This document shows positions 33,222 to 41,777 of a stretch of DNA of 64,000 bases, piece by piece. The stretch lies in NCBI RefSeq assembly GCF_003696265.1, contig NZ_RFFH01000006.1:283159-347158 (forward strand), given 5' to 3'. The notes under the pieces are model-generated. The model saw nothing but the letters and a program-made list of their open reading frames with translations. It searched no databases and was not told the DNA's origin. Both the position numbers and the translations under genes were made by a program. Positions within the stretch are counted from its first letter, which is position 1. The number at the start of each line of letters is the position of its first letter. This DNA comes from Nocardia stercoris. Its GTDB lineage: Bacteria; Actinomycetota; Actinomycetes; Mycobacteriales; Mycobacteriaceae.

Positions 33222-34604
33222 TCAGATCGCTTTCTCGACTGCGCGAGCCAGATCGTCGGCGGAACGCACCTCGATGTCGTCCGTCACCTGCGCTCGAAGA
33301 TCCTTGATACGGGCCGTCTTCCAGCTCACCCAGCCCCCGGTGGTGCTCTTCAGATCGAGCAGCGGGTGGATCCGGACCTCGGCGGCCACACCGAACGCGG
33401 CGGTCAGCCGGTCGGCGACCAACGCCTTGATCCGGTCGTGGTCGACGCCCTCCTTGGCCTTGATCCGCACCACGAGCCGGTCCACACCGTCGGTGGCGTG
33501 AATGTCGATCTCGTAGCCGTACACCAGTTTCGGGTCGGCCAGAATGGCGTTGTCGATCTCGGCGGCACCGCGCTTGATACCACCGATCTCGGTCATGTCC
33601 TTCACCCGGCCGAGCACCTTGATCACCCGGTGGCCCACGGCGTCGGTTCGGATGTCGACCAGATCACCGGTCCGATACCGGATCAGCGGCTTGAGGCCCG
33701 GCACCAGATTGGTCAGGCACAACTCGCCGTACCCCTCGAAGCCGAGCGTCTGCTCGGTCTCCAGGTCGAGCACCTCCAGCAGATAGGTGGGCTCGAGGAC
33801 CACCTGCGACCCGTCGGGCCACGCCAGTGCGGGCGTACCCGCCTCCTGGGAGCCGTAATTGAAGTTGTAGGCCGCGCACTGCCAGGTCTCGGCGAGGAGG
33901 TCACGCATGTTGTCGGTACACATCTCACCGGTGGTGAGCAGCACCTTCACGTGCAGGTCGTCGGGCACCTCGATGCCGTACGCCGCACTCATCTCGGCCA
34001 GCGCCATCAACAGTCCGGGCGAGCAGTAGAGGATATTGACCTTCAATTCGGCCAGCACCTCGAAGAACCGGGCGAAACCGAGCGTCGGCGAGACCGGGAA
34101 CAGGTCCAGCTTGGTGATCCCCGCACGCTGCGCCGCGAACGACAGGCTCAGACAGGCCGAGTGCACGTCGTTCGGCGCGATCACCGCCAGCACCGGCCGC
34201 TCACCGCCGGGCGGGAAGTGCTTCTCGACGACCCGCTCGAGGGCGTGCGCGAACGGCAGCCAGTTGAGCTCGAAGTCGATCGGCGCCCGCGGGCATGGGG
34301 TGGGCCGGCCGGTGGTGCCGGTGGTCTCGAAGTAGAACGCGGCCTCGCCGATACTGCCCGACAACACATCGTGCAGTTCCGTGCGCAGATCGTCCTTGGT
34401 CGTGAACGGAATCCGCGCGAGATCCGACAGCTGCTCGATGTCGAGGTCGACACCGGACAGCCGCCGGCCGTAGAACGGCGACTTCTCGTAGACGTGCCCG
34501 AGCACAGTCCGCAGCGCGGACGTCTGCCACTCGACGAGCTCCTCCGGCGTCACCTGCCCGTCGTTCCAGCGCGTCATGAAGTCGACCCATGGGGCAATAG
34601 CCAC
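33222..34604 (-). CDS. PaaK-like acyl-CoA ligase (ANL superfamily)
   Basis: 460 residues, GTG start. The AMP-binding core is FETTGTTGRPTPCPRAP, then YNFNYGSQEAGTPALAWPDG and RYRTGDLVDIRT. The C-terminal lobe carries KVLGRVKDMTEIGGIKRGA. This is the phenylacetate-CoA ligase branch, which adenylates an aromatic or short carboxylic acid and usually transfers it to CoA. No carrier-protein gene is seen nearby, so CoA is the likely acceptor, or an adenylate or amide is formed. Precedes the SDR gene by one base. Confidence 0.85.
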   Translation of the reverse strand: MAIAPWVDFMTRWNDGQVTPEELVEWQTSALRTVLGHVYEKSPFYGRRLSGVDLDIEQLSDLARIPFTTKDDLRTELHDVLSGSIGEAAFYFETTGTTGRPTPCPRAPIDFELNWLPFAHALERVVEKHFPPGGERPVLAVIAPNDVHSACLSLSFAAQRAGITKLDLFPVSPTLGFARFFEVLAELKVNILYCSPGLLMALAEMSAAYGIEVPDDLHVKVLLTTGEMCTDNMRDLLAETWQCAAYNFNYGSQEAGTPALAWPDGSQVVLEPTYLLEVLDLETEQTLGFEGYGELCLTNLVPGLKPLIRYRTGDLVDIRTDAVGHRVIKVLGRVKDMTEIGGIKRGAAEIDNAILADPKLVYGYEIDIHATDGVDRLVVRIKAKEGVDHDRIKALVADRLTAAFGVAAEVRIHPLLDLKSTTGGWVSWKTARIKDLRAQVTDDIEVRSADDLARAVEKAI

Positions 34605-34641
34605 TTACCAGGACTCTCTCTAGCAGGGAATACGGAAGTTT

Positions 34642-35550
34642 TCAGCTGGGCACGGCGACAGTCGCGAGCGCGTCCACCAGCGGCCGGAGTTCCTCCGGCG
34701 TCAGCTCGACCAGCGGCATCCGGACCGTCGCGTTCGGGATGACCCTGAGTTCCGCGAGCGCGGCCTTCGCCATGATCGCGCCGCCCGCGGCTCGCATCAT
34801 GGCGTCGGTCAGCGGGAGCAGCGACCGCTGGACGGCCCGGGCCACCCCGAGCTCGCCGTTGCGGACGGCCGCGATCAGTTCGGCGTTGCGGGCGGCCGCG
34901 ACATTGCCGACCACGCTCAGCAGGCCGGTGGCACCGGCCGCCAGGTACGGCAGGTTCAGCTCGTCGATACCGCAGTAGTAGGCGAGAGCGGTGCGGTCCA
35001 TGACCGACTGCGCCTCGAACAGATCGCCCTTGGCGTCCTTGACCGCGACGATCCTCGGGTGCGCGGCGAGCTCGACGATCGTGGCTTCCGACATGGCCAT
35101 GCCGGTGCGGGCCGGCACGTCGTAGAGCATCACGGGCAGTGCGGTGGCGTCGGCCACGGCCAGGCAGTGCGCGATCACCCCGGCCTGAGTCGGCTTGGAG
35201 TAGTAAGGGCATACCAACAGCAACGCATCCGCGCCGGCGGCCTCGGCATCGCGGGCCCGGCCGATGGTGGCCTTCGTGTCGTAGGTGCCGACCCCGGCGA
35301 CCACTTTGGCGCGGCCGGCGGCGCGGCTCGCCACGGCCCGCACCAGCCCGGCCGACTCGGCGTCGCTCAGGGTGGGCGACTCACCGGTCGTGCCGTTGAC
35401 CACGAGACCGTCGCAGCCGGTGGCCAGCAGGTGGTCAACCAGACTGTCCATCCCCGGCTCGCTGAGCGAACCGTCGGGATTCATCGGCGACACCATTGCG
35501 ACGAGGTTGGAACCGAAGAGGAGGTCAGCGGATTGCTGTGGCTCGGTCAT
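34642..35550 (-). CDS. dapA: 4-Hydroxy-tetrahydrodipicolinate synthase (DapA)
   Basis: 302 residues, the usual length. Schiff-base lysine in VAVKDAKGD, Tyr in VMLYDVPARTG, and the pyruvate-binding VVNGTTGESPTLSDAE are all conserved as in true DapA, which condenses pyruvate with aspartate semialdehyde. Actinomycetes often carry several DapA-like copies, and a related aldolase role (for example N-acetylneuraminate lyase-like) cannot be excluded. It is divergent from the LysR gene with 73 bp between, and 37 bp before the PaaK-like gene. Confidence 0.85.
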   Translation of the reverse strand: MTEPQQSADLLFGSNLVAMVSPMNPDGSLSEPGMDSLVDHLLATGCDGLVVNGTTGESPTLSDAESAGLVRAVASRAAGRAKVVAGVGTYDTKATIGRARDAEAAGADALLLVCPYYSKPTQAGVIAHCLAVADATALPVMLYDVPARTGMAMSEATIVELAAHPRIVAVKDAKGDLFEAQSVMDRTALAYYCGIDELNLPYLAAGATGLLSVVGNVAAARNAELIAAVRNGELGVARAVQRSLLPLTDAMMRAAGGAIMAKAALAELRVIPNATVRMPLVELTPEELRPLVDALATVAVPS

Positions 35551-35623
35551 GGCCTCGATCCTGCCGCCGGCCTCCTGCGCGGTCCAGCAACCGTTTCTTG
35601 CCGGTATCACGTAGCCTGCCTTC

Positions 35624-36571
35624 ATGATTGATGTGGGGGCCTTGCGAGCACTGCGTTCCGTGGCGGCGCTGGGCACGGTGGCACAGGCCGCCGAAGAGCT
35701 CGGGTACACGGCTTCCGCTGTCTCGCAACAGATCAAGCGACTGGAGAAGCAGCTCGGGCTGGCGGTGCTCGCGCCCGCCGGACGCAAGGTGGTGCTGACC
35801 CCGGCCGGCCAGGTGATCGTCGACGCGGCGCCGGAGGTCTTCCAGGCGCTCGAACGGTGTGTCGCGGCAGCCCAATCGGTATCCCACGGAACCCCACGCG
35901 GCACGCTGCGGGTCGTGGCGTTCTCCACCGCCATCCGGGGACTGCTGGCACCGGCCGTCGCCGGGCTCATGACGCGCCACCCGGACGTGCACGTACGGAT
36001 CGTCGAACAGGACCCGGACCAGGCGCTGCACAGTGTCGACGCGGGAACCGCCGATCTCGCGGTGGTCCACGACGCGGACGAACTGCCCACGCCGCTGCCG
36101 TCGTCGCTCACCCAGCGGCTGCTGCACACCGACGTGGGCGATGTGGTCATGCACCGCACCCACCCGCTCGCGGCCGGCGACAGCCCGCTGACCGGGCCCG
36201 ACCTGGCCGGGCACGCCTGGGTGACGAGTCCACACGGCACGGTGTGCCACCAGTGGTTCCGCCGGCTGGTCGCCGACGTCCCCGAGGAGCCCGACGTCCG
36301 GCACCTGATCGACGACTTCTCCACTCAGCTCTCGCTGGTCGCCTCCGGCGAGGTCATCGCCCTGATTCCCCGCCTGGCCCGGCCGCCGCTGGGTGAGGGC
36401 CTGATCTGCCGGCAGCTGCGCCGGCAGCCCAAGCGCGAGGTGCACGCCGCGTGGCGGCGCAGTGCGGACGCGAGCCCGGCGCTGCAGGCACTGCTGTCGG
36501 AACTGAGTGGGCGGACCGAGACAGCGGCGGCCAGATGCGAAGGCGGTACGGAGGCGCCGTCCGGCGCGTGA
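35624..36571 (+). CDS. LysR-family transcriptional regulator
   Basis: 315 residues. Helix-turn-helix at residues 1-60 (TVAQAAEELGYTASAVSQQIK RLEKQLG), then a co-inducer domain from ~90. It is divergent from dapA, so it likely controls the dapA-PaaK-SDR-ThDP-aminotransferase set and itself. It is the only plus-strand gene inside the 20-40 kb locus. Its 3' end faces the SCO6745-like gene, 36 bp apart. Inducer unknown. Confidence 0.9.
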   Translation: MIDVGALRALRSVAALGTVAQAAEELGYTASAVSQQIKRLEKQLGLAVLAPAGRKVVLTPAGQVIVDAAPEVFQALERCVAAAQSVSHGTPRGTLRVVAFSTAIRGLLAPAVAGLMTRHPDVHVRIVEQDPDQALHSVDAGTADLAVVHDADELPTPLPSSLTQRLLHTDVGDVVMHRTHPLAAGDSPLTGPDLAGHAWVTSPHGTVCHQWFRRLVADVPEEPDVRHLIDDFSTQLSLVASGEVIALIPRLARPPLGEGLICRQLRRQPKREVHAAWRRSADASPALQALLSELSGRTETAAARCEGGTEAPSGA

Positions 36572-36607
36572 ATGTCGCCGACGCGTCAGCCGGCTCGGGG
36601 TAGCCGG

Positions 36608-37372
36608 TCAGTCCTCGACCGCGCAGACGATCTCGATCGCGGTGCCGAAACGTTCCAATTCCTCGACGCTCAGCCCGGCGAAATAGGGCTCGATGATCGC
36701 GCCGGTCAGCCGTTCGGCCTCGACCCGTTGTTCCCGCACCTCCGCCGGGTCCCGGAACGGACCCTTCCAGCCCATGCGCTCGGCATAGCCGGGTCCGGTG
36801 CGCGGCGGCGCGTGCGTCGCGGCCAGGACCGCGTCCAACGGGGTGAGCCCACAGGCGGTGATGGCGGCGATGTGCGCGGCGCCGCGGAGTTCGCGCAGCA
36901 GGTGCACGGTCAGGGCGGCCCGGGCGGGCAGCGACTCGGGAACGTCGAGTTGCCGCCAGCCCGCGAAGATGAGGCCGATCGCACCGGGTGCGGCGTCGAC
37001 GATCCGGCGGCCCAGCACGTCGACCGTTTCCAGCAGGCCGGGGTCCCGGCCGGCGAGGACCCGATCGCCCCAGGCGGTGAGGACGTCCCGGTAGCGCAGC
37101 GCGACGTCGTAGTGCGTCAGCCCGTCCGGCACCCCGAGCCACGCCTCGCGCACCTTGTACAGCGGCTCGAATGCGATTGCGGCAGTGGCGACTTCGACCG
37201 GGCAGCTACCGAGCACGCCGGCCCGGCCGACCACCCAGAACTGAGCCCCGGAGCCGAAGCCCAGGTCCACGCCGTAGCCGTCGGTCGATTTCGCCAGCAT
37301 CCAGCTGCGTGTGTACAGCTGGATCGGTTCGACGATGCGCTCGACGATGTCCGCGGCGGTGGTGGTTGCCAT
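36608..37372 (-). CDS. SCO6745/SalK-like helical protein
   Basis: 254 residues from an ATG at 37372 with GAGAGG before it; an ATG at 37429 overlapping the M20 stop would add 19 residues. The order YGVDLGFGSGAQFWVVGRAGVLG, AAIAFEPLYKVREAWLG and LFAGWRQLDVPESLPARAAL is that of the SCO6745 family (related to SalK of salinomycin clusters). These proteins are all-helical, of unknown activity and frequent in actinomycete biosynthetic clusters. Its place here supports a biosynthetic role of the locus. Confidence 0.7.
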   Translation of the reverse strand: MATTTAADIVERIVEPIQLYTRSWMLAKSTDGYGVDLGFGSGAQFWVVGRAGVLGSCPVEVATAAIAFEPLYKVREAWLGVPDGLTHYDVALRYRDVLTAWGDRVLAGRDPGLLETVDVLGRRIVDAAPGAIGLIFAGWRQLDVPESLPARAALTVHLLRELRGAAHIAAITACGLTPLDAVLAATHAPPRTGPGYAERMGWKGPFRDPAEVREQRVEAERLTGAIIEPYFAGLSVEELERFGTAIEIVCAVED

Positions 37373-37425
37373 GGCGGCCTCTCTGTTCGTGCCGGCGCCC
37401 GGTGGATCGGCGGACGCCCTGTCGT

Positions 37426-38628
37426 TCATTCGGGTGCCAGCCAGGCTTGCAGCACTTCGGCCAGCTGCACCAGGTCCGAGATCGCGATCCGCTCGGTGGC
37501 CAGATGCGCCTGCTCGATCGAGCCGGGTCCGAAGACGACGATCTCCTCGGCCGCGCCCGAATACCGCAGCGCGTTGGTGCCGAACGGCGCCACCGTCGGT
37601 TCGGTGCCGCAGGCCCGGGCCAGGAACTGGACGAATTCGCTGTCCGGGGATTGGTAGAAGGCGGTCGGCCCGGGCTTGCCGTCCGGCGCCTTCAGCAACG
37701 GGACGACCTCGCAGGGCACCGGGCAGGCCGCCCGGGCGATCTCCGTCAGCTGGGCCACGATCTCGGCGGGTTCCTCACCGGGAACGAGACGGCGACCCAC
37801 CGTGATGGTGCACCGGTCCGGGATCACGTTGGAGCCGGAACCACCGGATATCTCCGTGACCGACACCGTTCCGTTCCCGAGTTCCGTTGTGGCGACCAGG
37901 GTTCGGAGCCGCTCCTGCTCCGCCGTGAAAGCCGCGATCACGGGCGCCATCGCCTCGATCGCGTTCACTCCCAGATCGGGGCGCGCCGAATGCGACGATA
38001 CACCCCGTGCGGTCACTTCGACCAGCACCAAACCCTTGAGCCCGTGCACCGGACGGAACTCCGTGGGCTCGGCGACCAGCATCTGGTCGATCCACAATTC
38101 CTGCTCCGCGATCCACTCCCGGAACCGGGTGGCACCGAGCAGGCCGCCGGCCTCCTCGCTCACCGTCCCGGCCACGAGCAGGGTGGGCTCCGGCCGCAGG
38201 CCGTCGCGGTGCCACACGCCGAGCAGAGCGAGCAACACCCCCATCGTGGCCTTGGTGTCCAGAGCGCCACGGCCCCAGACGAATCCGTCCTCGACGCGGC
38301 CGTCGAACGGCGGATCGGTCATGTTCTCGACAGTGACGGTGTCGGTATGTACGTCGATCACGACCAGACGGTCGGTGCGCCCCGGGAACCGGGCGTAGAC
38401 GTTGGGCCGGCCCGGACGCACCTCGTCCAGCACGACCGAATCGGCGCCGCAGGCCCGAAACCGATCGGCCAGCACGGTCGCGATCGCCTGCTCACCGGCC
38501 GGGCCGTGCGCGTCGCCGCGAGGCCCGGCCTGCAGCGTATTCACGCTGGGGATGCGGACCAGCGCGGCGACTGCTTCGGCGAGCGTGCGGCCGTCGAGCC
38601 AGACTCGGGTGGAACTAGGCTCCGGCAT
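37426..38628 (-). CDS. M20-family metallopeptidase (ArgE/DapE-type deacylase)
   Basis: 400 residues. Catalytic domain motifs: VVIDVHTDTVTVENM and WGRGALDTKATMGVLLALL (metal-bridging Asp), followed by VAGTVSEEAGGLLGATR (catalytic Glu-Glu). The lid domain has VTARGVSSHSARPDLGVNAI (HSARP). Such di-zinc enzymes cleave N-acyl amino acids or dipeptides. It overlaps the cytidylyltransferase stop by 14 bases. In a pathway it could remove an N-acyl protecting group. Confidence 0.88.
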   Translation of the reverse strand: MPEPSSTRVWLDGRTLAEAVAALVRIPSVNTLQAGPRGDAHGPAGEQAIATVLADRFRACGADSVVLDEVRPGRPNVYARFPGRTDRLVVIDVHTDTVTVENMTDPPFDGRVEDGFVWGRGALDTKATMGVLLALLGVWHRDGLRPEPTLLVAGTVSEEAGGLLGATRFREWIAEQELWIDQMLVAEPTEFRPVHGLKGLVLVEVTARGVSSHSARPDLGVNAIEAMAPVIAAFTAEQERLRTLVATTELGNGTVSVTEISGGSGSNVIPDRCTITVGRRLVPGEEPAEIVAQLTEIARAACPVPCEVVPLLKAPDGKPGPTAFYQSPDSEFVQFLARACGTEPTVAPFGTNALRYSGAAEEIVVFGPGSIEQAHLATERIAISDLVQLAEVLQAWLAPE

Positions 38629-39298
38629 TGCTTTCCCGCTCGGCCATCGTCAGTTCGTAGAGCTTGCCGGCGAAATCGAACTCCGCCTGGGTGTCGATGT
38701 CGACGGTCATGTTGGTGGCCTCGTGCCACATCGGGCGCGCACCCACCAGACCGATCGTCGTGGCCACCTCCCGGGTCATGATCGAGCAGGTGAAGCCGAG
38801 CATGTAGTAGGTCGGCAGCTGCTGCGACGGCTTGTGCCAGCGCCCGAATCCGAAGCCCATCGGATTGAAGTTCGGGTCGAGCAGGTAGTCGCGGATCGGG
38901 TAGACGGTCACGATCGAGTCCGCCCCCGCCGCCGGATCCCGGGACTCCCAGGCCTTCACGACGGCGGCGTGGTCGTCGAACAGCGGATCCGTTGCGTGAC
39001 ACCACATCACGTCGTCGTCGCCGGGCAGCTGGGCGCACACCTGGTTGACCACCGACTGGAACGGGTAGGTGTTCTCGGTGAGGTGGCGCTCGCGCGACAG
39101 GAACGACGCACCGTACTTGTCGGCCACCTCCCGGGTCGACTCCTCCTCCGAGGACAGGTACACGTCGCTGGGGTCGTCGGCGATCGCGGTCAGCTTGGTG
39201 ACCAGGATGTCGAGCAGCGAGAGGCCGTTCGCGAAGGGGCGGAAGTTCTTGTCGGGCACCCGATTCGACGAGCGCTTGGCGGGGACGACGTACTTCAT
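38615..39298 (-). CDS. NeuA-like cytidylyltransferase (CMP-sialate-synthetase family)
   Basis: 227 residues starting MKYVVPAKRSSNRVPDKNFR. The N-terminal PAKRSSNR is the nucleotide-binding loop, and DVYLSSEEESTREVADKYGA and WCHATDPLFDD follow the family. Family members make CMP-activated sugars acids or, in some pathways, CMP-phosphonates and other CMP-linked intermediates. No NeuB or NeuC gene for sialic-acid synthesis is nearby, and no PEP mutase for a phosphonate, so the substrate is unknown. 130 bp after the hydrolase; overlaps the M20 gene by 14 bases. Confidence 0.75.
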   Translation of the reverse strand: MKYVVPAKRSSNRVPDKNFRPFANGLSLLDILVTKLTAIADDPSDVYLSSEEESTREVADKYGASFLSRERHLTENTYPFQSVVNQVCAQLPGDDDVMWCHATDPLFDDHAAVVKAWESRDPAAGADSIVTVYPIRDYLLDPNFNPMGFGFGRWHKPSQQLPTYYMLGFTCSIMTREVATTIGLVGARPMWHEATNMTVDIDTQAEFDFAGKLYELTMAERESNAGA

Positions 39299-39428
39299 GT
39301 GATCCTCTTTTCCCGAGGGGCCAGGGGCTCGGCGCACCGTCCGGCCCGTGACGGTCGATGGCGCCGCGACCGGTAGCCGCGGCCCGACATTGAGCCGCAA
39401 CCGCTTGCGGCGCTGCATGATTCGGAAC

Positions 39429-40250
39429 TCAGACCGTGGCGGCCCAGTCCAGGACGATCTTCGTGACCGGCTCGGCCGCCTTGGCCCACCGGAGATGGTC
39501 GAGCGGTGCGCCGGCGGCCTCCGTGGTGAGGTGCTCGCGCCGGATAGAAGCCGAAGTGAGTGTGCTGGTGAGCTTCTCGACGACGGCGGGTGGAGTGAAG
39601 GTATCACCGTCCACGGTGAGGACGAGGGTCGGCAGCGTGATGTCGGCCAATCTTCCGGTGACCTCGAGGGCGGGCGGGAACTCGCCGGTCCAGCTGGTGT
39701 GCGCCCAGTCGCGCATCACACCGGCGGACTGCCGCCCGCCGAAACCCCAACCGGGCCAATAACCCAGGATCCCGCTGCCGGCCTGAACCATCGTGCGCAG
39801 CAGATGCGCCTGCCAGCCCTGCGACCCGTAGGCCCGCCAGTGCGGCATCCCGGAGGCGACGAGCACCAGCCCGTCGACATCGTCGCGGCCCGACCGAGCC
39901 AGGTGCATCAGGCAGATCTGACCGCCGAGCGAATGGCCGAGCAGGAAGGTCCGGCGGCCGGTCCGGTGTTCCGCCACCGTCTCCAGGACCGCGCCGAGAT
40001 CATCGGCCAGATCGGCGTAGCCGTAACCGGATTCGCGCCCCGCGGGCGGCGTGCTCGCGCCGGTGCCCCGCAGGTCGGCCACCGCGACGGCCCGTCCCGC
40101 GTCGCACAGCGCCTCCGCGAATCGCCCGTAGTACCGGGCCGGCACCCCCATCGCGGGCACGATCACCAGCAGGTCGCCGGCTTCCGGGCGGTCGTAGTAC
40201 TGGACCGACAAACGGTCGGTGCCGCGATCGACGAGTAGTTGCACGGTCAC
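39429..40250 (-). CDS. Alpha/beta-hydrolase
   Basis: 273 residues from a GTG. The nucleophile elbow is LGHSLGG, the oxyanion region VIVPAMGVPARYYGRFAE, and a C-terminal Asp/His pair is likely (TVDGDTFTPP; APLDHLRW). Broad family of esterases, amidases and peptidases, so the reaction is unknown. It lies directly downstream of the map terminator and leads the minus-strand locus; it may be part of it or independent. Confidence 0.75.
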   Translation of the reverse strand: MTVQLLVDRGTDRLSVQYYDRPEAGDLLVIVPAMGVPARYYGRFAEALCDAGRAVAVADLRGTGASTPPAGRESGYGYADLADDLGAVLETVAEHRTGRRTFLLGHSLGGQICLMHLARSGRDDVDGLVLVASGMPHWRAYGSQGWQAHLLRTMVQAGSGILGYWPGWGFGGRQSAGVMRDWAHTSWTGEFPPALEVTGRLADITLPTLVLTVDGDTFTPPAVVEKLTSTLTSASIRREHLTTEAAGAPLDHLRWAKAAEPVTKIVLDWAATV

Positions 40251-40371
40251 GAAATCTACTCGGTCACAAGGATTTGCACCGGATAGCACGCGAAAACGCG
40301 CAGGTCATCCCACGAATCTCGCTGCGACACGGGCAATCCGGCCGGTCGTATGCGCTCGCCGACAACGCAAA

Positions 40372-40404
40372 TCGCCCCCGGCACCGGGACGGCGCAGGGG
40401 GCGA
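40372..40404 (-). terminator. Terminator after map
   Basis: TCGCCCCC (40372-40379) pairs with GGGGGCGA (40397-40404). It lies 24 bp beyond the map stop. On the minus strand the stem is followed by TTTGCG, a short T-run. It should end the secY-adk-map transcript and separate it from the hydrolase gene. Confidence 0.55.
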
Positions 40405-40427
40405 AAAGCGAAACTGTTGCGGCGGAG

Positions 40428-41228
40428 CTACTCCGGTCTCTGAGTGAGGATCCGCGGACCGTCCTGGGTGACGGCCACGGTGTGCTCCCAGTGCGCGGCC
40501 CGGCTGCCGTCGGTGGTCACGACCGTCCAATCATCGGACAGGGTCTTGGAATCCGTCGTCCCCAGCGTCAGCATCGGCTCGATCGCCAGCACCGAACCGA
40601 CCACGAGCTGCGGGCCCTTCCCGGGCGCGCCCTCGTTGGGCAGGAACGGGTCCATGTGCATCTCGCGGCCGATGCAGTGACCGCCGTAGCCGTCGACGAT
40701 GCCGTAGGCCCGACCGTGCAGCTTCTCGGCGGCGCGGGTGCCCAGCTCGATGGCATGCGACACGTCGCTCAACCGGTTACCGGGCACCATCGCCTCGATA
40801 CCGGACTCCATCGACAGCCGGGTGGCCTCGCTGAGCTGCTCGTCCGCCTCACTGATCGTCCCGATCCCGAAGGTCCAGGCCGAATCGCCGTGCCACCCGT
40901 CCAGGATCGCACCACAGTCGATCGACACCAGGTCGCCTTCGGCCAGCACCTCGGCCGCCGTCGGGATCCCGTGCACGATCCGGTCGTTCACCGACGAACA
41001 GATCGAGGCCGGGAACCCGTGGTAACCCAGGAACGACGGGATCGCGCCCGCCTCCCGGATCACCTGTTCGGCAACCTCGTTCAACTCCAGAGTCGAAACG
41101 CCCGGCTTGGCCGCCGCACGCACGGCGACCAGGGCCCGGCCTACCACCGCACCCGCGGCGGCCATCGCGTCGAGCTCACCGGAGGTGCGGAACGGCACCA
41201 CCTTCTTCTGCTTACGGCCGAAGACCAT
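40428..41228 (-). CDS. map: Methionine aminopeptidase type I (spc operon copy)
   Basis: 266 residues. The metal ligands are all seen (DCGAILDGWHGDSAWTFG, GHCIGREMHMDP, IEPMLTLG, WEHTVAVT). It removes the N-terminal Met of nascent proteins. It begins three bases after the adk stop and ends the secY-adk-map unit. A second copy with different gene context is at 58900. Confidence 0.96.
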   Translation of the reverse strand: MVFGRKQKKVVPFRTSGELDAMAAAGAVVGRALVAVRAAAKPGVSTLELNEVAEQVIREAGAIPSFLGYHGFPASICSSVNDRIVHGIPTAAEVLAEGDLVSIDCGAILDGWHGDSAWTFGIGTISEADEQLSEATRLSMESGIEAMVPGNRLSDVSHAIELGTRAAEKLHGRAYGIVDGYGGHCIGREMHMDPFLPNEGAPGKGPQLVVGSVLAIEPMLTLGTTDSKTLSDDWTVVTTDGSRAAHWEHTVAVTQDGPRILTQRPE

Positions 41229-41231
41229 CCG

Positions 41232-41777
41232 TCAGTGGCCCAGCGCCGCGACGATCCGGTTGTTGACCGACTCGACCTCGCCGACACCGTCGACGGTGAC
41301 GATCAGGCCGTCGTAGTGCACCAGCAGCGGCTCGGTCTCGGCCCGGTACACCCGCATCCGGTTGCGGATAACGTCCTCGGTGTCGTCCTCCCGGCCGCGG
41401 GCGAGCATGCGCTCGACCACCAGGTCCTCGGGGACCTCCAGGCTCACCACCGCGTTCAGCGGCTGCTCGTGCTCGTCGAGCATCTTCTCCAGCGCCTCGG
41501 CCTGGTCGACCGTGCGCGGGAAACCGTCGAGGATGAAGCCCTTCGCGGCGTCCGGCTCCGCGATCCGCGACTCCACCATCCGGTTGGTCACATCGCTGGG
41601 TACCAGGTTGCCCGCGTCCATGTACTGCTTCGCCTCGAGCCCGAGGGGGGTCTCCGCGGCGATGTTCGCGCGGAACAGATCACCGGTGGAGATCTTCGGG
41701 ATACCCAGACGGTCGGCGAGCAGGTCACCCTGCGTGCCCTTGCCGGCACCCGGTGGTCCTAGCAGTACAAGTCTCAC
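41232..41777 (-). CDS. adk: Adenylate kinase
   Basis: 181 residues, the short-LID type. Walker A GPPGAGKGTQ, the AMP-binding STGDLFRAN, and DGFPRTVDQAEAL are complete. Catalyses ATP + AMP to 2 ADP. Overlaps the secY stop by ATGA (4 bp), so translation is coupled. Confidence 0.97.
   Translation of the reverse strand: MRLVLLGPPGAGKGTQGDLLADRLGIPKISTGDLFRANIAAETPLGLEAKQYMDAGNLVPSDVTNRMVESRIAEPDAAKGFILDGFPRTVDQAEALEKMLDEHEQPLNAVVSLEVPEDLVVERMLARGREDDTEDVIRNRMRVYRAETEPLLVHYDGLIVTVDGVGEVESVNNRIVAALGH

Noticed and set aside
34642..39298. Sialic-acid pathway from DapA-like aldolase plus NeuA-like protein
   Set aside because: DapA has the true dihydrodipicolinate-synthase motifs and no NeuB, NeuC or transferase gene is near; the NeuA-like substrate is left open.
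30520..39298. Phosphonate biosynthesis (ThDP decarboxylase plus cytidylyltransferase)
   Set aside because: No PEP mutase in the window, and the ThDP protein is full-length acetolactate-synthase-like, not a short phosphonopyruvate decarboxylase.
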